A stretch of 64,000 nt of DNA from Saururus chinensis (taxonomy: Eukaryota; Streptophyta; Magnoliopsida; Piperales; Saururaceae): assembly GCA_035235625.1 (NCBI GenBank), contig CP141141.1, positions 10,041,968-10,105,967 of the forward strand. The letters run 5' to 3'. Position numbers and translations under genes: made by a program. The notes beneath the pieces were generated by a model. The model saw nothing but the letters and a program-made list of their open reading frames with translations, was not told where the DNA came from and made no database searches. Positions 22,150 through 33,972 of the stretch are shown here, piece after piece (position 1 is the first letter of the stretch; the number at the start of each line of letters is the position of its first letter).

Positions 22150-23351
22150 AGAAATACTCCCACTAAAGTTGTCATGCTCAAGAAAACGTGCATTCTGTGC
22201 TTCAACTACTGTAGGGTGTGCAAGGGACAATAAAAGCTATAACCCTTAGACCTTTCTGCATAGCCAATGAAAAATTCACTGCCAGTCTTAGGGTCAAGCT
22301 TCTTCTCAAGTTGATTGTACACCCTAACCTCAACAGGACAACCCCAAATGTGTACATGATTTAAACTTGGTTTCCATCCATTCCATAGCTCAAAGGGTGC
22401 TTTAGGAACAACTTTAGATGAAACTTGATTTAAAATTCACACAACTATTTTCAAGGCTTCACTCCACATATTAGGAAGAAGAGAGGAGTTACTGATCATA
22501 CTTCTCACTATATCTATCAAAATGTGGTTCTTTCTTTCAGCAACACTATTTTGTTGTGGTGTGCCTGGTACTGTGTATTGGGCAAAAATACCATGTTCCT
22601 TCAGGAACTATGCAAATGGTCTAGGTTTTTATCCACTCTCTATGTACCTACCAAAGTATTCCCCTCCCCTATTTGATCTAACAATTTTGATACTCAAGCC
22701 AAATTACTTCTTTACCTCTACCTTATAAGTCTTGAAAGCATCAAATGCATCAAACTTTTCATTTACGAGATAGAGTTATATGTATCGGGTATGATCATCT
22801 ATAAAGGTAATGAAATACCTTTGACCATTTAGATAGGGAGTACTAAACGGTCCACATATACCAGTGTGTATAGTGCCTAATTTCTTATCATGCCTCTTAG
22901 TACCCTTAGAAGACTTGTTAGTTTGCTTTCCCTTCATGCAGTCTATACATGTCTCAAGATCAGTAAAGTCAAGAGTTTGTAAAACTTCTTCCCTTACTAA
23001 TCACTTTAAGCAGTTAAGGTAGATATTCCCCAACCTCTTGTGCCATAACATAGAGGAATTCTTTTTAATAACACTTCCTTGCACAGACATCATAGATTGT
23101 TCAAAGGAAACACGCAAAGAGAGACAATATAATCCATCTATCAAAGAACCATAAATAATGGTAACTGAATCTTTAATAGTCGGAATTGAGGAATTCATGA
23201 ATTGAAAATTAAAACCATGAGGCACTAATCTATATAAAGAAACTAAGTTCTTAGAAAAACTTGGAATATAGAAAGTTCTCTCTAAATCTAAGGTGTATCC
23301 TATATAAAAAATAAGCCTATATGTTCCCACACCTTCTACCTTCGAACACAC
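22150..23351 (-). pseudogene. Copia GAG-pre-integrase and integrase fragments
   Basis: The upstream piece (23351-23001) encodes YTLDLERTFYIPSFSKNLVS and SSMLWHKRLGNIYLNCLK, the GAG-pre-integrase H-x-RLGH-like box. Further down, around 22610-22440, comes GIFAQYTVPGTPQQNSVAER with SEALK, the C-terminal part of the integrase core, where the catalytic Glu (ER) follows QQN. Near 22380-22250 a FELWNGWKPSLNHVHIWGCP block follows. Several shifts break the frame. Confidence 0.85.
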
Positions 23352-23413
23352 ATCTTATTTCTAGAATAGATGTTTTGCTCCCCATCATTTGGTTTTCTTA
23401 GACTGAGAAACCC

Positions 23414-23638
23414 CTACATGACAGTAGAAACATGGATTGTAGGACCAGAGTCAATCCACCATGTGTTATTATGATAAGAATTAACATAATTAGATTCATA
23501 ACACACTAAAGATATTAAATTACCTCCTTTCTTGGCAAGCCACTTCTGATATCTAGTGCAATCTTTTTTCATGTGTCCTTTCTTCTTGCACAAAAAATAT
23601 TTGGTTTCCTTGATGATGCCAGTAGACTTCATTGGCAC
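23414..23638 (-). pseudogene. Copia Gag zinc knuckle and protease active site
   Basis: FLCKKKGHMKKDC is a CX2CX4HX4C knuckle whose first Cys has become Tyr. WWIDSGPTIHV follows, the aspartic protease site (D-S-G-A/T) with Ala changed to Pro. Both key motifs are therefore altered. The order Gag knuckle then protease fits Ty1/copia. Confidence 0.85.
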
Positions 23639-24119
23639 ACCTTTACCAGCTTTCTTCTTTGGAGCACTATGTTTCCCTTATTCTATTCTTTATGAGAAAC
23701 TAGATGAGCACTTTCTAGCTTCTCTTACTTAAGTCTCCCCACTTCCTATACACACATACTCAGAAGGTCATTGATTAACCATTGAGCATTATTTGTGTTA
23801 TAAGAGATTTTAAATGACCCATATTGTGGAGGCAGGGAATTTAGAATAAAGTGGACTAAAAGGTATCATCAATCTTTATTTTCATGTTGTTCAACTGGTT
23901 AACAATATCACACAGCTGCATGATATGCTGTCTCACCCCTTTGTCATTTGTTAGCCTCATGGATGACAACTTGGACATAAAGGTGTTGGCCAATGCTTTA
24001 TCAGGACTCTTGAATTAAGCTTTAATAACTTTCAAAATTTCTTGAATTGTAGCGCTTTCTGTGATGAATCTCTAATGTTGTTGTTTATGTGAGACTTCAT
24101 GAGCATCATGCTTAAGCGG

Positions 24120-24400
24120 TTAGACCACTCCCACTTTTTCGAAAGATGCTACCTTACTTAACGTACTTTTTTTAGCAGGAGTGGTGGGTACATTTATATA
24201 AAACATTGAATCTAAGTCCATGCACCCTAATAGTAAAAGAATCTTTTCATTGCAACCCGTAAAATTGTCCCCAGATAATAATGGAAGGTGCTGATTAGGG
24301 TCAAAAATAAAAGACGATAAGCTGTAATAAAAGAATAAATACATGCAAACATTAACAAGGGAAAGAAACAATAACGTAAGTATGAAATAGCCAATGCTAA
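24120..24400 (-). pseudogene. Copia Gag N-terminal fragment
   Basis: LPLLSGDNFTGCNEKILLLL followed by GCMDLDSMFY resembles the start of copia Gag (L.G.NF..W...V...L...DLD). A TTATTACAG acceptor-like site precedes it near 24320 on the minus strand, so the 42 residues before it in the open frame are probably leader or intron. The middle of Gag, 23640-24120, is too broken to follow. Confidence 0.65.
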
Positions 24401-24449
24401 AATCATTTAGCAAAATTGAAAACCTCCCTTTCGGCAAAGGTTGCAATTT

Positions 24450-26141
24450 GCATCAAAATTACTACGCTATGTAGAAACAAATGTTCATTTTGTTTCATGA
24501 TAAGGCTAGTGGGTTATAAATAATACATTACATGAAAATCCCACACCTTTGGGCCTAAGGATCCCATGTTAAAATATATAACCCTCCACCCTATCCTAAT
24601 TATGTGACGCTAACTACCACCTCCCTTTGGGGCCGGATGATAATTTTTGTTACATAATCAAAATTTGATGACAACACAATATTTATATGTATGTGAATCT
24701 ATGCACTTTATGGTGACATTCTATATGATTTACACGTTGACAAATAACTTATGATGCTTTGGCCACTCTTAAGTCATCTCAACGGACGTGGGAACTGAAT
24801 TTGTGCTAATCACCTTTTCAAATAACAAAATGAATGTAATTAATTATCAAACAATCAGAAAATATCCATATAACTTGTCAATTTTGTCATCAGGCTTTTG
24901 GGACTCGGCCAGGGGTCCCATCAACACACACCACAACTAAAAATATAGTCTAATGTCCATGTACAGTCCTTTTAAAAAAATTGTACAAGTTGGAAGCTTT
25001 AAGCCCCTAAAATAGAAAAAATGTGCATTAATTCTTCATTACTGTATCCGCCTCCAGATATGGTCCTTGAATTCTGGTGTCGCTTACAATAAGTATAATG
25101 TACACTCTCTCTCAAAGTTACATAAGTGGTGCGATCAACAATTTTTTAAAAAAATTAGAAGACATACGATTGCAATATAATTCCTTGGGCGGCCCATTAC
25201 ATTAATAAAGTTTTAACATGATAATTAAAACACATCCATAGTTCCACATACAATCACAACTGCATAAAAAAATTTTAGAAAAGGAAAGAAAAAAATTCTT
25301 TGATGTTTTTACCCTAAATGGAGCAAATCGGGTCTGGAGACTTGGTTTGGGCCAGGTCAGCACCTGACCCGCGACGCGGGTCAGAAAAAGACCCATGCCC
25401 AGTGCGGGTCAGCAACAACCTGAAGGAGTGGGTCAAGGCGACCTGCTATTGCGGGTAGTCTTCAACCTCTCGACAAAAAGGTTGAGATGGCCCAGGCTAT
25501 AGTAAACTAGGGCCGTCCGCCGTCGTCCAACGAAGACCGCTAGCGTCTGAGAATGAAAAACATGCTGCCCGACGGCGATGATCTCAGATCTGGCAAAAAA
25601 TTGGAGAGCGTCTGCCTATAAGGGTCATTCCAGAAAAATGCACAGTGTGTTAAAAAATGTCCAGCGACTGTGCGTGTCGCCCATCGGCGACTTAGGAGGT
25701 CGGAAATCATTCCACCCAATGGTGGATGTTCTAGATCCGGTCCCTATAACCAACAATGATGTCTGGCAGCGAGTGTTCCACCCCTTCACAGTGAAAATAA
25801 ATGAAGTTTTCAAACTTCCTGGAGTGTTTACGCAGCGGTGGCGCTGGCCATCCAAATCGTAGTAAGACGACGGCCCTAGTCGACATTGGACGGATCATGT
25901 GGCGACAACTAGAGGCCCACAATGGCTGGAAAAAAACCCAACTTTATAGCCGGCGGACGGATTGTTAATGCGACCAAAAAACATTTCTATAACAGTCCGA
26001 AGTTTCTAGCCAACGGTTCGGCAGCCACTAATGGACTTTAGCGATGCTGGCCAAAACCCGCTACCCGCCGGCGGCAGAATCTACTCCGGCCGGCAATCCA
26101 CCAGTCATTGTCAAAATTAAGCAAGCCTCGAAACCAATTGA
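24450..26141 (-). other. Copia 5' leader region, unusually long, no gene recognised
   Basis: About 1.7 kb separates Gag from the 5' LTR. The LTR-proximal half (25300-26130) is GC-rich, with no recognised protein; the rest is AT-rich. Next to the LTR the minus strand reads ATTGGTTTCGAGGC, a degenerate match to the TGGTATCAGAGC copia primer site. An unnoticed insertion in this stretch is possible. Confidence 0.5.
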
Positions 26142-26492
26142 TGGAACATAATACAAGGTTTTAGGCACACCTGTAGCAATTAGAACCTTCAATGAAGCTG
26201 AATCCTCTTGGTGAAGCCTTGTCTCTGCTAATCTTCTTCAGAATCACACAATGAGTTTATGGTTTAGAACTTTACTGAGAGTAATCTCGCTTTAGGCACC
26301 ATATTAGGATGGCTAATGGTGTATTTATAACTAAACCAAAAAACCATTATTAAGACCCTAGAATCCTGACCATCTATCTAGAGGTCAGCCAACGATTCAT
26401 ATTTGCCACTTTAAACCCTAGCTGAATGGTAGTCAAACTCAGACCCATTACCAAGACAATTTTAAAAGCCCAAAATAGTGTTAATTGAGACT
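26142..26492 (-). repeat. 5' LTR of the copia element, truncated
   Basis: Aligns with the split 3' LTR from 'tggaacataata' to 'gttaattgagac' and then diverges abruptly, missing the final TGTTAGACTT end (about 45 bp). Confidence 0.85.
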
Positions 26493-27005
26493 TACCCTCA
26501 TCCTATGTATTCGAAACAAATGAGATTGAGCATGAAAAAAGGGACAAGGAGAATCAGAGATAGGGGAAATAGATAGGAATATGCAACCGAAAAACTTAGA
26601 GAAGTAGACAGACGAGGAACTAGTAGGAATCGGGCCAGGTGGATCTATTGGATCTCTTAAAGGCAATTTTTTGACCGCCACCTAGCATCCGTCGGTAGAT
26701 GACGTTGGGCACCTTCTCACCATGCTCAGAGACAATGTTATCCGCGGAGAAAGAGGGGAAATGGGGACGAAAATGCTAGGGAGAGGGGAAAGAGCAGGAG
26801 AGGAAAAGGCATGGGGCGAGGGAAAAGGCGTGGGTTGATGAAATGAGGATCATCAGCCACGGCTAAAGTTAGCCATCACATGACCATCAGCGACAACCTT
26901 AATTGGCCATCATAGATAATACTTATTAGTGATGGCTAATTTTTATGGCTATTGCAAATAAAGTTTTCTGCTATTGTTTTGGCCATTGCAGAATATTAAT
27001 TAATA
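26493..27005. other. CACTA-like subterminal debris right of the copia element
   Basis: From about 26850 to 26960 the motifs 'agccacggctaaagttagcc', 'catcagcgacaacc' and 'agtgatggcta' echo the subterminal repeats at 4442-4880. This may be the right side of the same transposon, with the copia element inserted in its middle. A TTTTTGTAGTG end was not found. The 26481-26681 ORF is not recognised. Confidence 0.4.
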
Positions 27006-27009
27006 GTGA

Positions 27010-27355
27010 TGGGTTGTTTCTCAAATATGAGCTAGAAATTGAGCATCTTATTTTGTTCTAAAATAAACTAGTTTCAGAGCACTTCATATGAGAAAGAGGA
27101 AGTAATAGTTTCTATAGGACAAAGAGAGTATCAGGTTATAGTTTCAAAATGAACTAATTTTAAAATGATATAGCCTTCTATGGTCTTATGATACTCTAAA
27201 AAAGTATTATAATAATATATTATTAGTTATATTATTTTTTTCATGTGTATAAAAAGGCTTCACATCTATTTTGGTGTGCACTAAGCATATTATGGGCACA
27301 TACATGTATCCATGGTCATCGATACAATCATCTGTATCAATGCGACCTTCCATAG
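27010..27355 (+). mobile_element. 5'-truncated copy of the 775 bp TIR element (see 55302)
   Basis: Shares with 55740-56076 the run 'ttattagttata', 'aaaataaactag', 'atgaactaatttta', 'atggtcttat', 'agtattataa', 'gtatccatggtca' and the end GACCTTCCATAG (GGCCTTCCTTG in the other copy). The left TIR is missing. Confidence 0.65.
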
Positions 27356-27639
27356 ATACAACCAATAAATTCATGGCGAATTGCCACGAAGTACCGGCAC
27401 AACCCAGTGACGCCTCCTTAGAAAGAGATTAAACAATTAAATAACGGTTTTGCCCTCATAAAAAAAGGAAAATATTACATCCATCCCGATTTTATATAAG
27501 AAGCTAATATTTCTACTATACTTTTTTACACCAAAAATTTACTTCAGTCTTTTCGTTATATAGAAAAGGTGAGTCACACCTGACAATATGAAAATGTAGT
27601 GCTGAATTTTTTTAGAATATAAAGCACACACTATTTATA

Positions 27640-27790
27640 TCAGAATAGTTAATAAGCACATTGGTCAGTGGATGACTAGGGGAATAGATGTGTTTTATGC
27701 CCCCTACTACCTTGGCCACATGATCGAGATCGTGCGGCTAACATATGCCGGGCACATATGTACTCGGTGCACGTTAACATGACTCTATTT
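27640..27790 (+). repeat. Dispersed repeat W, copy 1
   Basis: Shares 'cccccta', 'gatcgtgcg', 'acatatgccgggcacatatg' and 'gttaacatg' with 37915-38035 and, more weakly, with 60480-60640 and 29960-30075. Function unknown; a MITE is likely. Confidence 0.5.
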
Positions 27791-28649
27791 GTATTTCTCA
27801 CAATCTATCAAAATTATGTAAATAAAAAATTAAAATTTTATAAGCAATAATTTTTTTTCTAAATGAAAAAGTTTTTTTATACAAAAAAGGGCCATGGTCC
27901 AAACAAGAAGGTTAACAGAGGTGTAAAATAATTATGCCAAAGATGGATAGGGAGATTTAAGAGAACTTAGTTGGAGTAAATTAAAAAAAGAATATAGCCA
28001 TGCAATATTTTACAAAAGATTTAGCCCAAAACAAGATAAAATGTTGGCATAAGATCCATTGTTTTTTTACATGCATAAGACCTTAAATTATTGAAAAAAT
28101 ATGCTACTTGATAATGATTATGTTGAAAACATTACTGAATACCCTAGTGAGAATGTTATAAGAAATGCAAATAAATTGTCGCAAGAGGAAAGAGAGACCT
28201 CAAAGAACTTAGTTGGAGTTAATAAGAAAAATATATAGTCGTGCAATCTTTTAGAAAAGAGTTGACACATGACAACAAAGAACGGAGGCATAAGATCTAT
28301 ATTTTTTTAATAGGGTTAAGATCCATGCTGCCAACTCAAATTGTTGGAAAAATCTACTACTTGATGATTATTATTGTCAGATTTTGAATTTGCGTAAGGC
28401 CACCCAATTAAATTTTTTTGGGCCTAAGGCACCAGTTTGGGTTGGATGTACACATGAGTTTTCAGTTAGGTACCACACTAATTTAACGATTATTTTGGCC
28501 GATCCAGCCTGCTGGTCAAACCTCTCCCCTGCCGGGGAATAGGTCATTCGGTCAAGTTTCTAATGTGTGTGAAGAATATGTTGTGCTTACTTAAGAAAAA
28601 AATAAAGTCTTTTAGCAAAAAAATTTATACTGGAGACAAGTATACTTCT
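27791..28649. other. AT-rich intergenic sequence with a local direct repeat
   Basis: Two diverged blocks (about 27950-28140 and 28185-28370) share 'gaacttagttggagt', 'atatag(c/t)c(a/g)tgcaat', 'ttttaga/caaaaga' and 'ttgatgatt/ttgataatgatta'. No coding sequence is recognised. Confidence 0.45.
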
Positions 28650-28745
28650 ACCTCCATTTTACATTAATAACTCTATTTATTTTTTTAAATTAAGTAATTT
28701 TTATTTTATTTAAAAAATAAAACTATTAATATAGGACAGAGGGGG
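28650..28745. mobile_element. Stowaway-like MITE
   Basis: Ends 'cctccattttacattaataa' and 'actattaatataggacagag' form an imperfect inverted repeat of the CTCCNTCCGTCCTA type. Confidence 0.5.
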
Positions 28746-29390
28746 ACTCAATTAATAACCTAATAAGTGAAGCCATCACCTCACACTGTAATTTTTCATT
28801 TTAAGTTCCACTTCACTTCAATTGGAAGATAGAACTGTTTCCACATGGGAGAATGTGGTAATCAGCACCAAATCATTTTCTATCAATAAGATAAGATGTA
28901 TGACGCATCTCTGAAGAAATCCTACACCCAATTGGCAATGAAATATATAGCACAAGTGGGCCAATTGTCCGGGATGTAAGAATGAAAATAAAATAAAAAT
29001 GTATAGAATTTATTCTATGTTTGGAATGCTTATTCTTGGTTTGAGATATGTTCTAAATTTAGTTAGAATTATTTATAATAATTTTTTTCATAAATTTACA
29101 ATGTATTTAGATTCAAAATTGTCTAAATTCAAAATTTTAAAAACTAAATCAGCAGAGACAGATATGGAAAAATTAACATGAATATTCTTCTTAAAACTAT
29201 GTGGCCAATAATTAAGAAAGTTTAGCCTCCATCAAATGCAGAAACCAAAAAAAGGTGGGTCGTATTTATGCCTCACATTCAAATGGCCTAACATGAGGGC
29301 CAACTATTAAAAGTTCTCCTTATAAAGGCCCCTAGTATATGACCCACATGACCAGAAAGAATAACTAAGCTTGTGATTATTATTATTACT
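28746..29390. other. AT-rich intergenic sequence, nothing recognised
   Basis: The 60-residue ORF at 28999-29181 has no recognisable motif and AT-rich background composition. Confidence 0.5.
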
Positions 29391-29394
29391 ACTA

Positions 29395-29575
29395 TTTCTA
29401 TTATATTATTCTCTCTCCATTTTAAATTAATAAATTTATGTTACAAATTTTTTTTCTATATGGATAGTTTCATTTTGTTAAATTTAAGTGGTTGAATACT
29501 TAAAAAAGAGTATAATAAGCTTATTTTTTCTTCCCATAGATGTAGGTTTCACCATTCAATAAAAATTACTATTCT
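29395..29575. mobile_element. Stowaway-like MITE remnant
   Basis: Begins 'ctctctccattttaaattaa' and contains the family interior ('aaatttaagtggttgaatac', 'agtataataagcttattttt'). The right end is degenerate. Confidence 0.4.
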
Positions 29576-30180
29576 TCCAAATGTAACTATTATGGGTGGG
29601 ACAAAATATTTTATACTCTTCACTCTAAAAGGTGCTTATACCGTCGACTCAAACCTAGTACCTCTTCCTCGAGAAAGGATGTCCTATCCAGCATGCTCAT
29701 GGCTGAATTGGTAATGCTAGTGATTATTAGGAACAACACAGCCAATTTTGATATATTTATCTATATATTTTATTTTACATATACATTTGAATATGTAATT
29801 TGAATTGGAAATACAAATTAGATCTAAATCTGTTATCCTTTCATGTGACATCTCTCAGCTTTCTTATCCCCCTCCCCCCACCCCAAGGCTAGAAGAAACT
29901 TAATAGAATTATACAGTAAAATTTGTTAGATTCATATTTATATATGCATGATTTTAACTATGTGGAGCCCCTAATATAGAGGGCAGGTGGGTATTTATCA
30001 TCCCACTTGCCCTACAAAATCATGAGAGCTATTGGATCAAAATCTGATAGCTCCCGATATGCCTTAGCGCATATTCAAAATATACCCAAGTGTATAATTC
30101 TATATCTAATTTGTAATTAACAGATTCTAAATTTAACATGCCACTGCAAAACTATCAACCTCCCAAGCCCTTACTAAGTA
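29576..30180. other. Intergenic sequence with a weak repeat W copy
   Basis: Positions 29960-30075 carry 'gggcaggtgggtatttat', 'ttgccctac' and 'attggatcaaaatctgat', related to repeat W. Otherwise nothing is recognised. Confidence 0.4.
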
Positions 30181-30185
30181 CTGAT

Positions 30186-30723
30186 TTTTTATAAGATTTT
30201 ATCTCAATTTTGGCTCGAATTATCAGAATTATGTTTGTGTACAAAATTTGGGCAGAAGTAAAAATTGTGCACAAAAGTTAATTCCAAGCCGTTTTAAGCC
30301 AGAATTGACCGGAATCACCAAATTACGTCATGAGGTGATTCTATTGATTCCACTCCCAACCCTATATAAAAAATTACAGATTTCGTTATTTTTCAACAGC
30401 TACCTCTCATATCAATTTGAGCCTAGAAAATTATGTCATATAGGTGGGCCCACATTAAAATTTTAAAATTACATACCCTTGTGGGATCTTGTTTGATAGA
30501 GCTCAAATTTAGGAGCTTAATAATACCAAGAACATACATATTTTAGTTCATGAGAGAGAGTTATATTAGTGTAAAGTTTTAAAATTGAGTTTGATGCGAC
30601 ATATAAATTTATTCTAAAAAGTTTAGTTACCAAATGTAATTCAAATTTGGCAGTAAATTTTTAGAACTAATTCCGAAAAATTTCACTTCCATCTCCAAAA
30701 AAATTCAACACCCAAACAGCCCC
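30186..30723 (+). mobile_element. PIF/Harbinger (Tourist-like) MITE, copy 1
   Basis: The right end reads AATTCAACACCCAAACAGCCCC followed by TAATAA; inverted it is GGGGCTGTTTGGGTG, typical of Harbinger-type elements with a 3 bp TTA/TAA target. About 540 bp, no ORF of interest. It aligns along its length with the neighbour at 30804. Confidence 0.65.
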
Positions 30724-30803
30724 TAATAATCTTTCCTCAAATAAAGCCACATATTAGAAGGAACTTGCTTGCAACAAAAGCAAAGGGGTAGCAAAATATA
30801 TTA

Positions 30804-31342
30804 GTGGTTGTTTGGGTATTGAATTTTTGTGAGATTCTATTGATTTCATCTCAATTCTGGCTCGAATTATCAAAATCATGTTTGTGTGTAGAATATGAGT
30901 GAAATTAAAAATTCTGTATCAAAGTTGATTCCAAGCTGTTTCAAGCCAGAATCAACCAAAATTACCAAATCACCTCATGAAATGATTATGTCAATTTTGG
31001 CTCCTAGCGTTTGTTATTTTTTAACAATTACCTCTTATATAAATTTGAGCCTCGAAAAACATACCACATAGGTGGGGCCTATTTTAAAATTTTAAAATTA
31101 TGTACCTTTGTGGGATCTTGTTTGATAGAACTTTAATTTAATAGCGTAATAATACCAAGAATTTACATATATGAGTTCAGAAAAGATAGTTATATTATTT
31201 TAAAGTTTTAAAATTAGGTTTGACGTGATATTTAAATTTATTCTAAAAATTTTATTACTAAATATAATTCAAATTCGGTAATAAAATTTTAAAATTAATT
31301 ACAAAAAATTCTACTTCTATTTCCAAAAAATTCAACACCCCC
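30804..31342 (+). mobile_element. PIF/Harbinger (Tourist-like) MITE, copy 2
   Basis: Starts GTGGTTGTTTGGGTATTG after TTA and ends AAATTCAACACCCCC. It shares with copy 1 'ggctcgaattatca', 'ccaagc(c/t)gttt(t/c)aagcc', 'gtgggatcttgtttgatag' and 'aataataccaagaa'. Same orientation, 80 bp apart. Confidence 0.65.
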
Positions 31343-32999
31343 TTGTTATCACAATTAGTTCTACCGTTGAGGGAACATAGTTGGACCAAGCGAACATAGA
31401 TAAGCATAAAATCATGGGACCCAATGCATGAATTATTAGGTTGTATATCTGTCAGTGGCAGTTTCTCCTTTATAGTGGTGGCTAAGAGCTCCAACTCGTG
31501 GCTCACCAGCCCTATAATTGCTACCTCAGCCACCTCAGGTTCAACGTCTTTACGGAGAAATTTTTCAGTGTACATCGCATACCTTGCTGGCCATATATTT
31601 TACTATTTATATAACAACTCATTAACATAATTATAAGACATCAAAGTAATAAGTGATTATAAATGTTGATAAATTATCTTGTGAATAATAAAGTAGTTAT
31701 AAATGTTAATAAATCGATTTTGTGGATGGTAAAATACATGACCAACAAGGCGTACGACGCACACTCAATAATTTCTCATCTTTATGTCATGCCCGTCCAG
31801 CAACACCTGCCCTGTTTTCAACATACCATTCACAAGTTTAGAGGGACCGTCGATGTACTAACTTTTCGACGCTTTGTCTCAGAAAAGCCGTGATTGTCTT
31901 TGTCGTTTGGGAGACGGGTACGTGAAAAATGTGACAGTTCATGAGTGTCGGCGGTGGAAGAGGCCATATTAAGAACACTACGTACCTATGGAGCTAAGAG
32001 CTTCGGAATTCATGAAAGTAAATGACCAGAGCATTTATACGGAGAAAAAAGAAAAAGAAAAAGAAATGGAGGATTAACAGAGTGATGGACTTTCTGAGAT
32101 TATTGATGAAACTTCAAATGACGTTTAAGGAAATTCATAAAAGCCCGTTGACGTTGTCCATCTCACGAGACTTGCGTGAGGAGAAGACGGTGGGCGCGTG
32201 GGGTGGTCCCATTGCCCGGCCTGTGAGGAGAAGAGTCAGGAAGACCGGCGGCGCGTGGGATGATGATGATCCTTTGCCCGGCCTGTAGAAAAACGTGGTT
32301 ATTTTTTGGCGTTCAGCGTGGCGGAATTATTTGTTTCAGCGAGGTAATTCATAAGGGCCATTAAAGGAACATACAACAACTCGTTCGGGCTCGGGCCGGT
32401 TGCAAAAACAAATAATCTACCCGATTAGACCGTGGTTCAACTCGTAATAAAGTCTTTTGATCTGATCATTATTTTACTTGATATCTCTACTTGTAAATTA
32501 GCGGAAAAAAGGTAATATAATAACACAAATAATCAAAATATAAAAATAAAAGAAGCAAGATACGAAGTACTGCAAAAAAATGTCTCTTTATAATGCGAAA
32601 ATTTTGATATCTCATTTAGTTTAGTTATAATTCATCGAGGATATGAATAATTAGGATCTGTCTAATATTTGTGTATCAATTTTTTGTCAATAATCCAACT
32701 ATTAAATCTTATGCTAATTGGTTGCAACTGATTTTTATAATTTGGGTTTATCAGTTTATCTAGCTTATGAGCATTTAATGATTCAAAACAATGTTAATAA
32801 TAATTACTAACACCCTTTGTCTGTTTCCTGTTTTCATATTTCTGGCCAAAAATCAAGCTTCCACTGTCCAGCTCCAACGATTTCCAGAGTATTAAATCTT
32901 GATTAACAAACTTTAGTGGCAAATAGTTCATAGAAGATTGGTTTGAGAAGACAGATACATGTTGCACATTTTGATCAATCTACTCCCTATTGCACATGA
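31343..32999. other. Intergenic sequence with a GC-richer patch, no gene recognised
   Basis: 31750-32290 is less AT-rich than its surroundings. Positions 32178-32286 hold two imperfect tandem units, each starting 'gaggagaag' and ending 'tgcccggcctgt'. The 88-residue ORF at 32022-32288 spans this duplication and a Lys run. It is not recognised, though a decayed exon cannot be excluded. Confidence 0.45.
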
Positions 33000-33340
33000 A
33001 GAATTTGTATTTGTTAACACAAATTAGAGAAATAGAGGATAAAATACAACAAAAAATGTTCTACATTATTTGTCATGTCTAGATGTGTCAGCGGGAGCAC
33101 AAACATCTCAGACCATTGAATCTCGATATGACAGTGTAAGTGGGCTGCGGGAGGGCAGTACTTTTAATTTGTTTGCCCTAAGTTATATGTGACATCTAAT
33201 CAATATGGAGGACCCATGATGCCTACCTCACACCGACACAAGTGAGCCCGAGCACATGCAAACGACCCTCTATCTATCATCATTTATAATGCATATTTCT
33301 AAGAAAAAAATTGATTAAGGTTTATAAAAAAAAGTCATAA
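33000..33340 (+). repeat. Dispersed repeat upstream of the P450, second copy of 3770-4190
   Basis: Same ordered blocks as at 3770-4190. It may contribute to, or simply lie next to, the distal P450 promoter. Confidence 0.65.
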
Positions 33341-33504
33341 ATAAATAAATAATCTAATTTCTTTCTTGAAGGTCCATTAATTAAGGTTAAAGTTGGGTAA
33401 AATTTATAAAATTGCCTATTATAGTACAAAAGTTCCCATTTATTAAGGTGGGCAATTGCACCACCCTGAGCTAGTCCGCCCATATTGCTAATCATTAAGG
33501 ATAT

Positions 33505-33660
33505 ATTCTCTCTGTCCTATATTAATAGCTATATTTAAAAAATAATAATTTTTATTAAAAGGTAAAACCCATTTTTATAAAGAGGAAAAATAAGTTTATA
33601 ATATTCTTTCCCCAATCGCTTAAATTCAACTAAATGAAATTATTAATATAAAAAAAACTT
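33505..33660. mobile_element. Stowaway-like MITE upstream of the P450
   Basis: Left end 'ctctctgtcctatattaata'; interior 'ataagtttataatattcttt' and 'gcttaaattcaactaaatga'; right end 'aattattaatata'. It ends about 310 bp before the start codon. Confidence 0.55.
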
Positions 33661-33916
33661 TTTTATGAAATCATTTTGTTTGCCCAATAGAAAGAACATG
33701 ACAACTGACATCATATTTTTTTGCTTACAAAAACCGGTTCGGCCATTCTACTTGGCTCATCAACACACTTGGTCCAGTTCACTTGGAAGCTTAGAATAAA
33801 ATTGGTTAATTTTATTCATTAAGGTGTCATACTTAAGCATACTAGGAAACCTTGACTCATAATGTTGAATAGTCAATTAAGTTCTTTGTTTTCTTTCGAA
33901 AAATTCAACTTAGCAG

Positions 33917-33924
33917 TATATATA
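33917..33924 (+). promoter_or_regulatory. TATA box of the P450 gene
   Basis: TATATATA lies 49 bp before the chosen ATG, leaving room for a short 5' UTR. It supports the ATG at 33973 over the in-frame ATG at 33862, which lies upstream of the TATA box. Confidence 0.6.
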
Positions 33925-33972
33925 CTCCATGACCAGGAATACAGAACTTACAAGCTCAAGCACTCCATCTCC

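Larger units (their letters stand above)
9308..26492 (-). mobile_element. Degenerate Ty1/copia retrotransposon hosting nested insertions
   Basis: The element reads right to left: 5' LTR (26142-26492), leader, Gag, zinc knuckle, protease, integrase, reverse transcriptase, RNase H, polypurine tract (AGTGGGAGAA next to TGTTAGAC at 17018) and 3' LTR (17018 down to 9308, split). Order PR-INT-RT-RH defines Ty1/copia. Two insertions inflate it: family A elements at 9585-16896 inside the 3' LTR, and a 2.8 kb LTR element at 17881-20722 between RT and RNase H. Without them the element is roughly 7 kb. All coding parts carry stops and frameshifts. The 5' LTR lacks its first roughly 45 bases at 26492, so the target duplication cannot be checked. 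Confidence 0.9.

Noticed and set aside
33862-33972. Upstream in-frame ATG giving the P450 37 extra residues
   Set aside because: It lies before the TATA box at 33917 and would bury the membrane anchor; the ATG at 33973 gives a standard P450 N-terminus.
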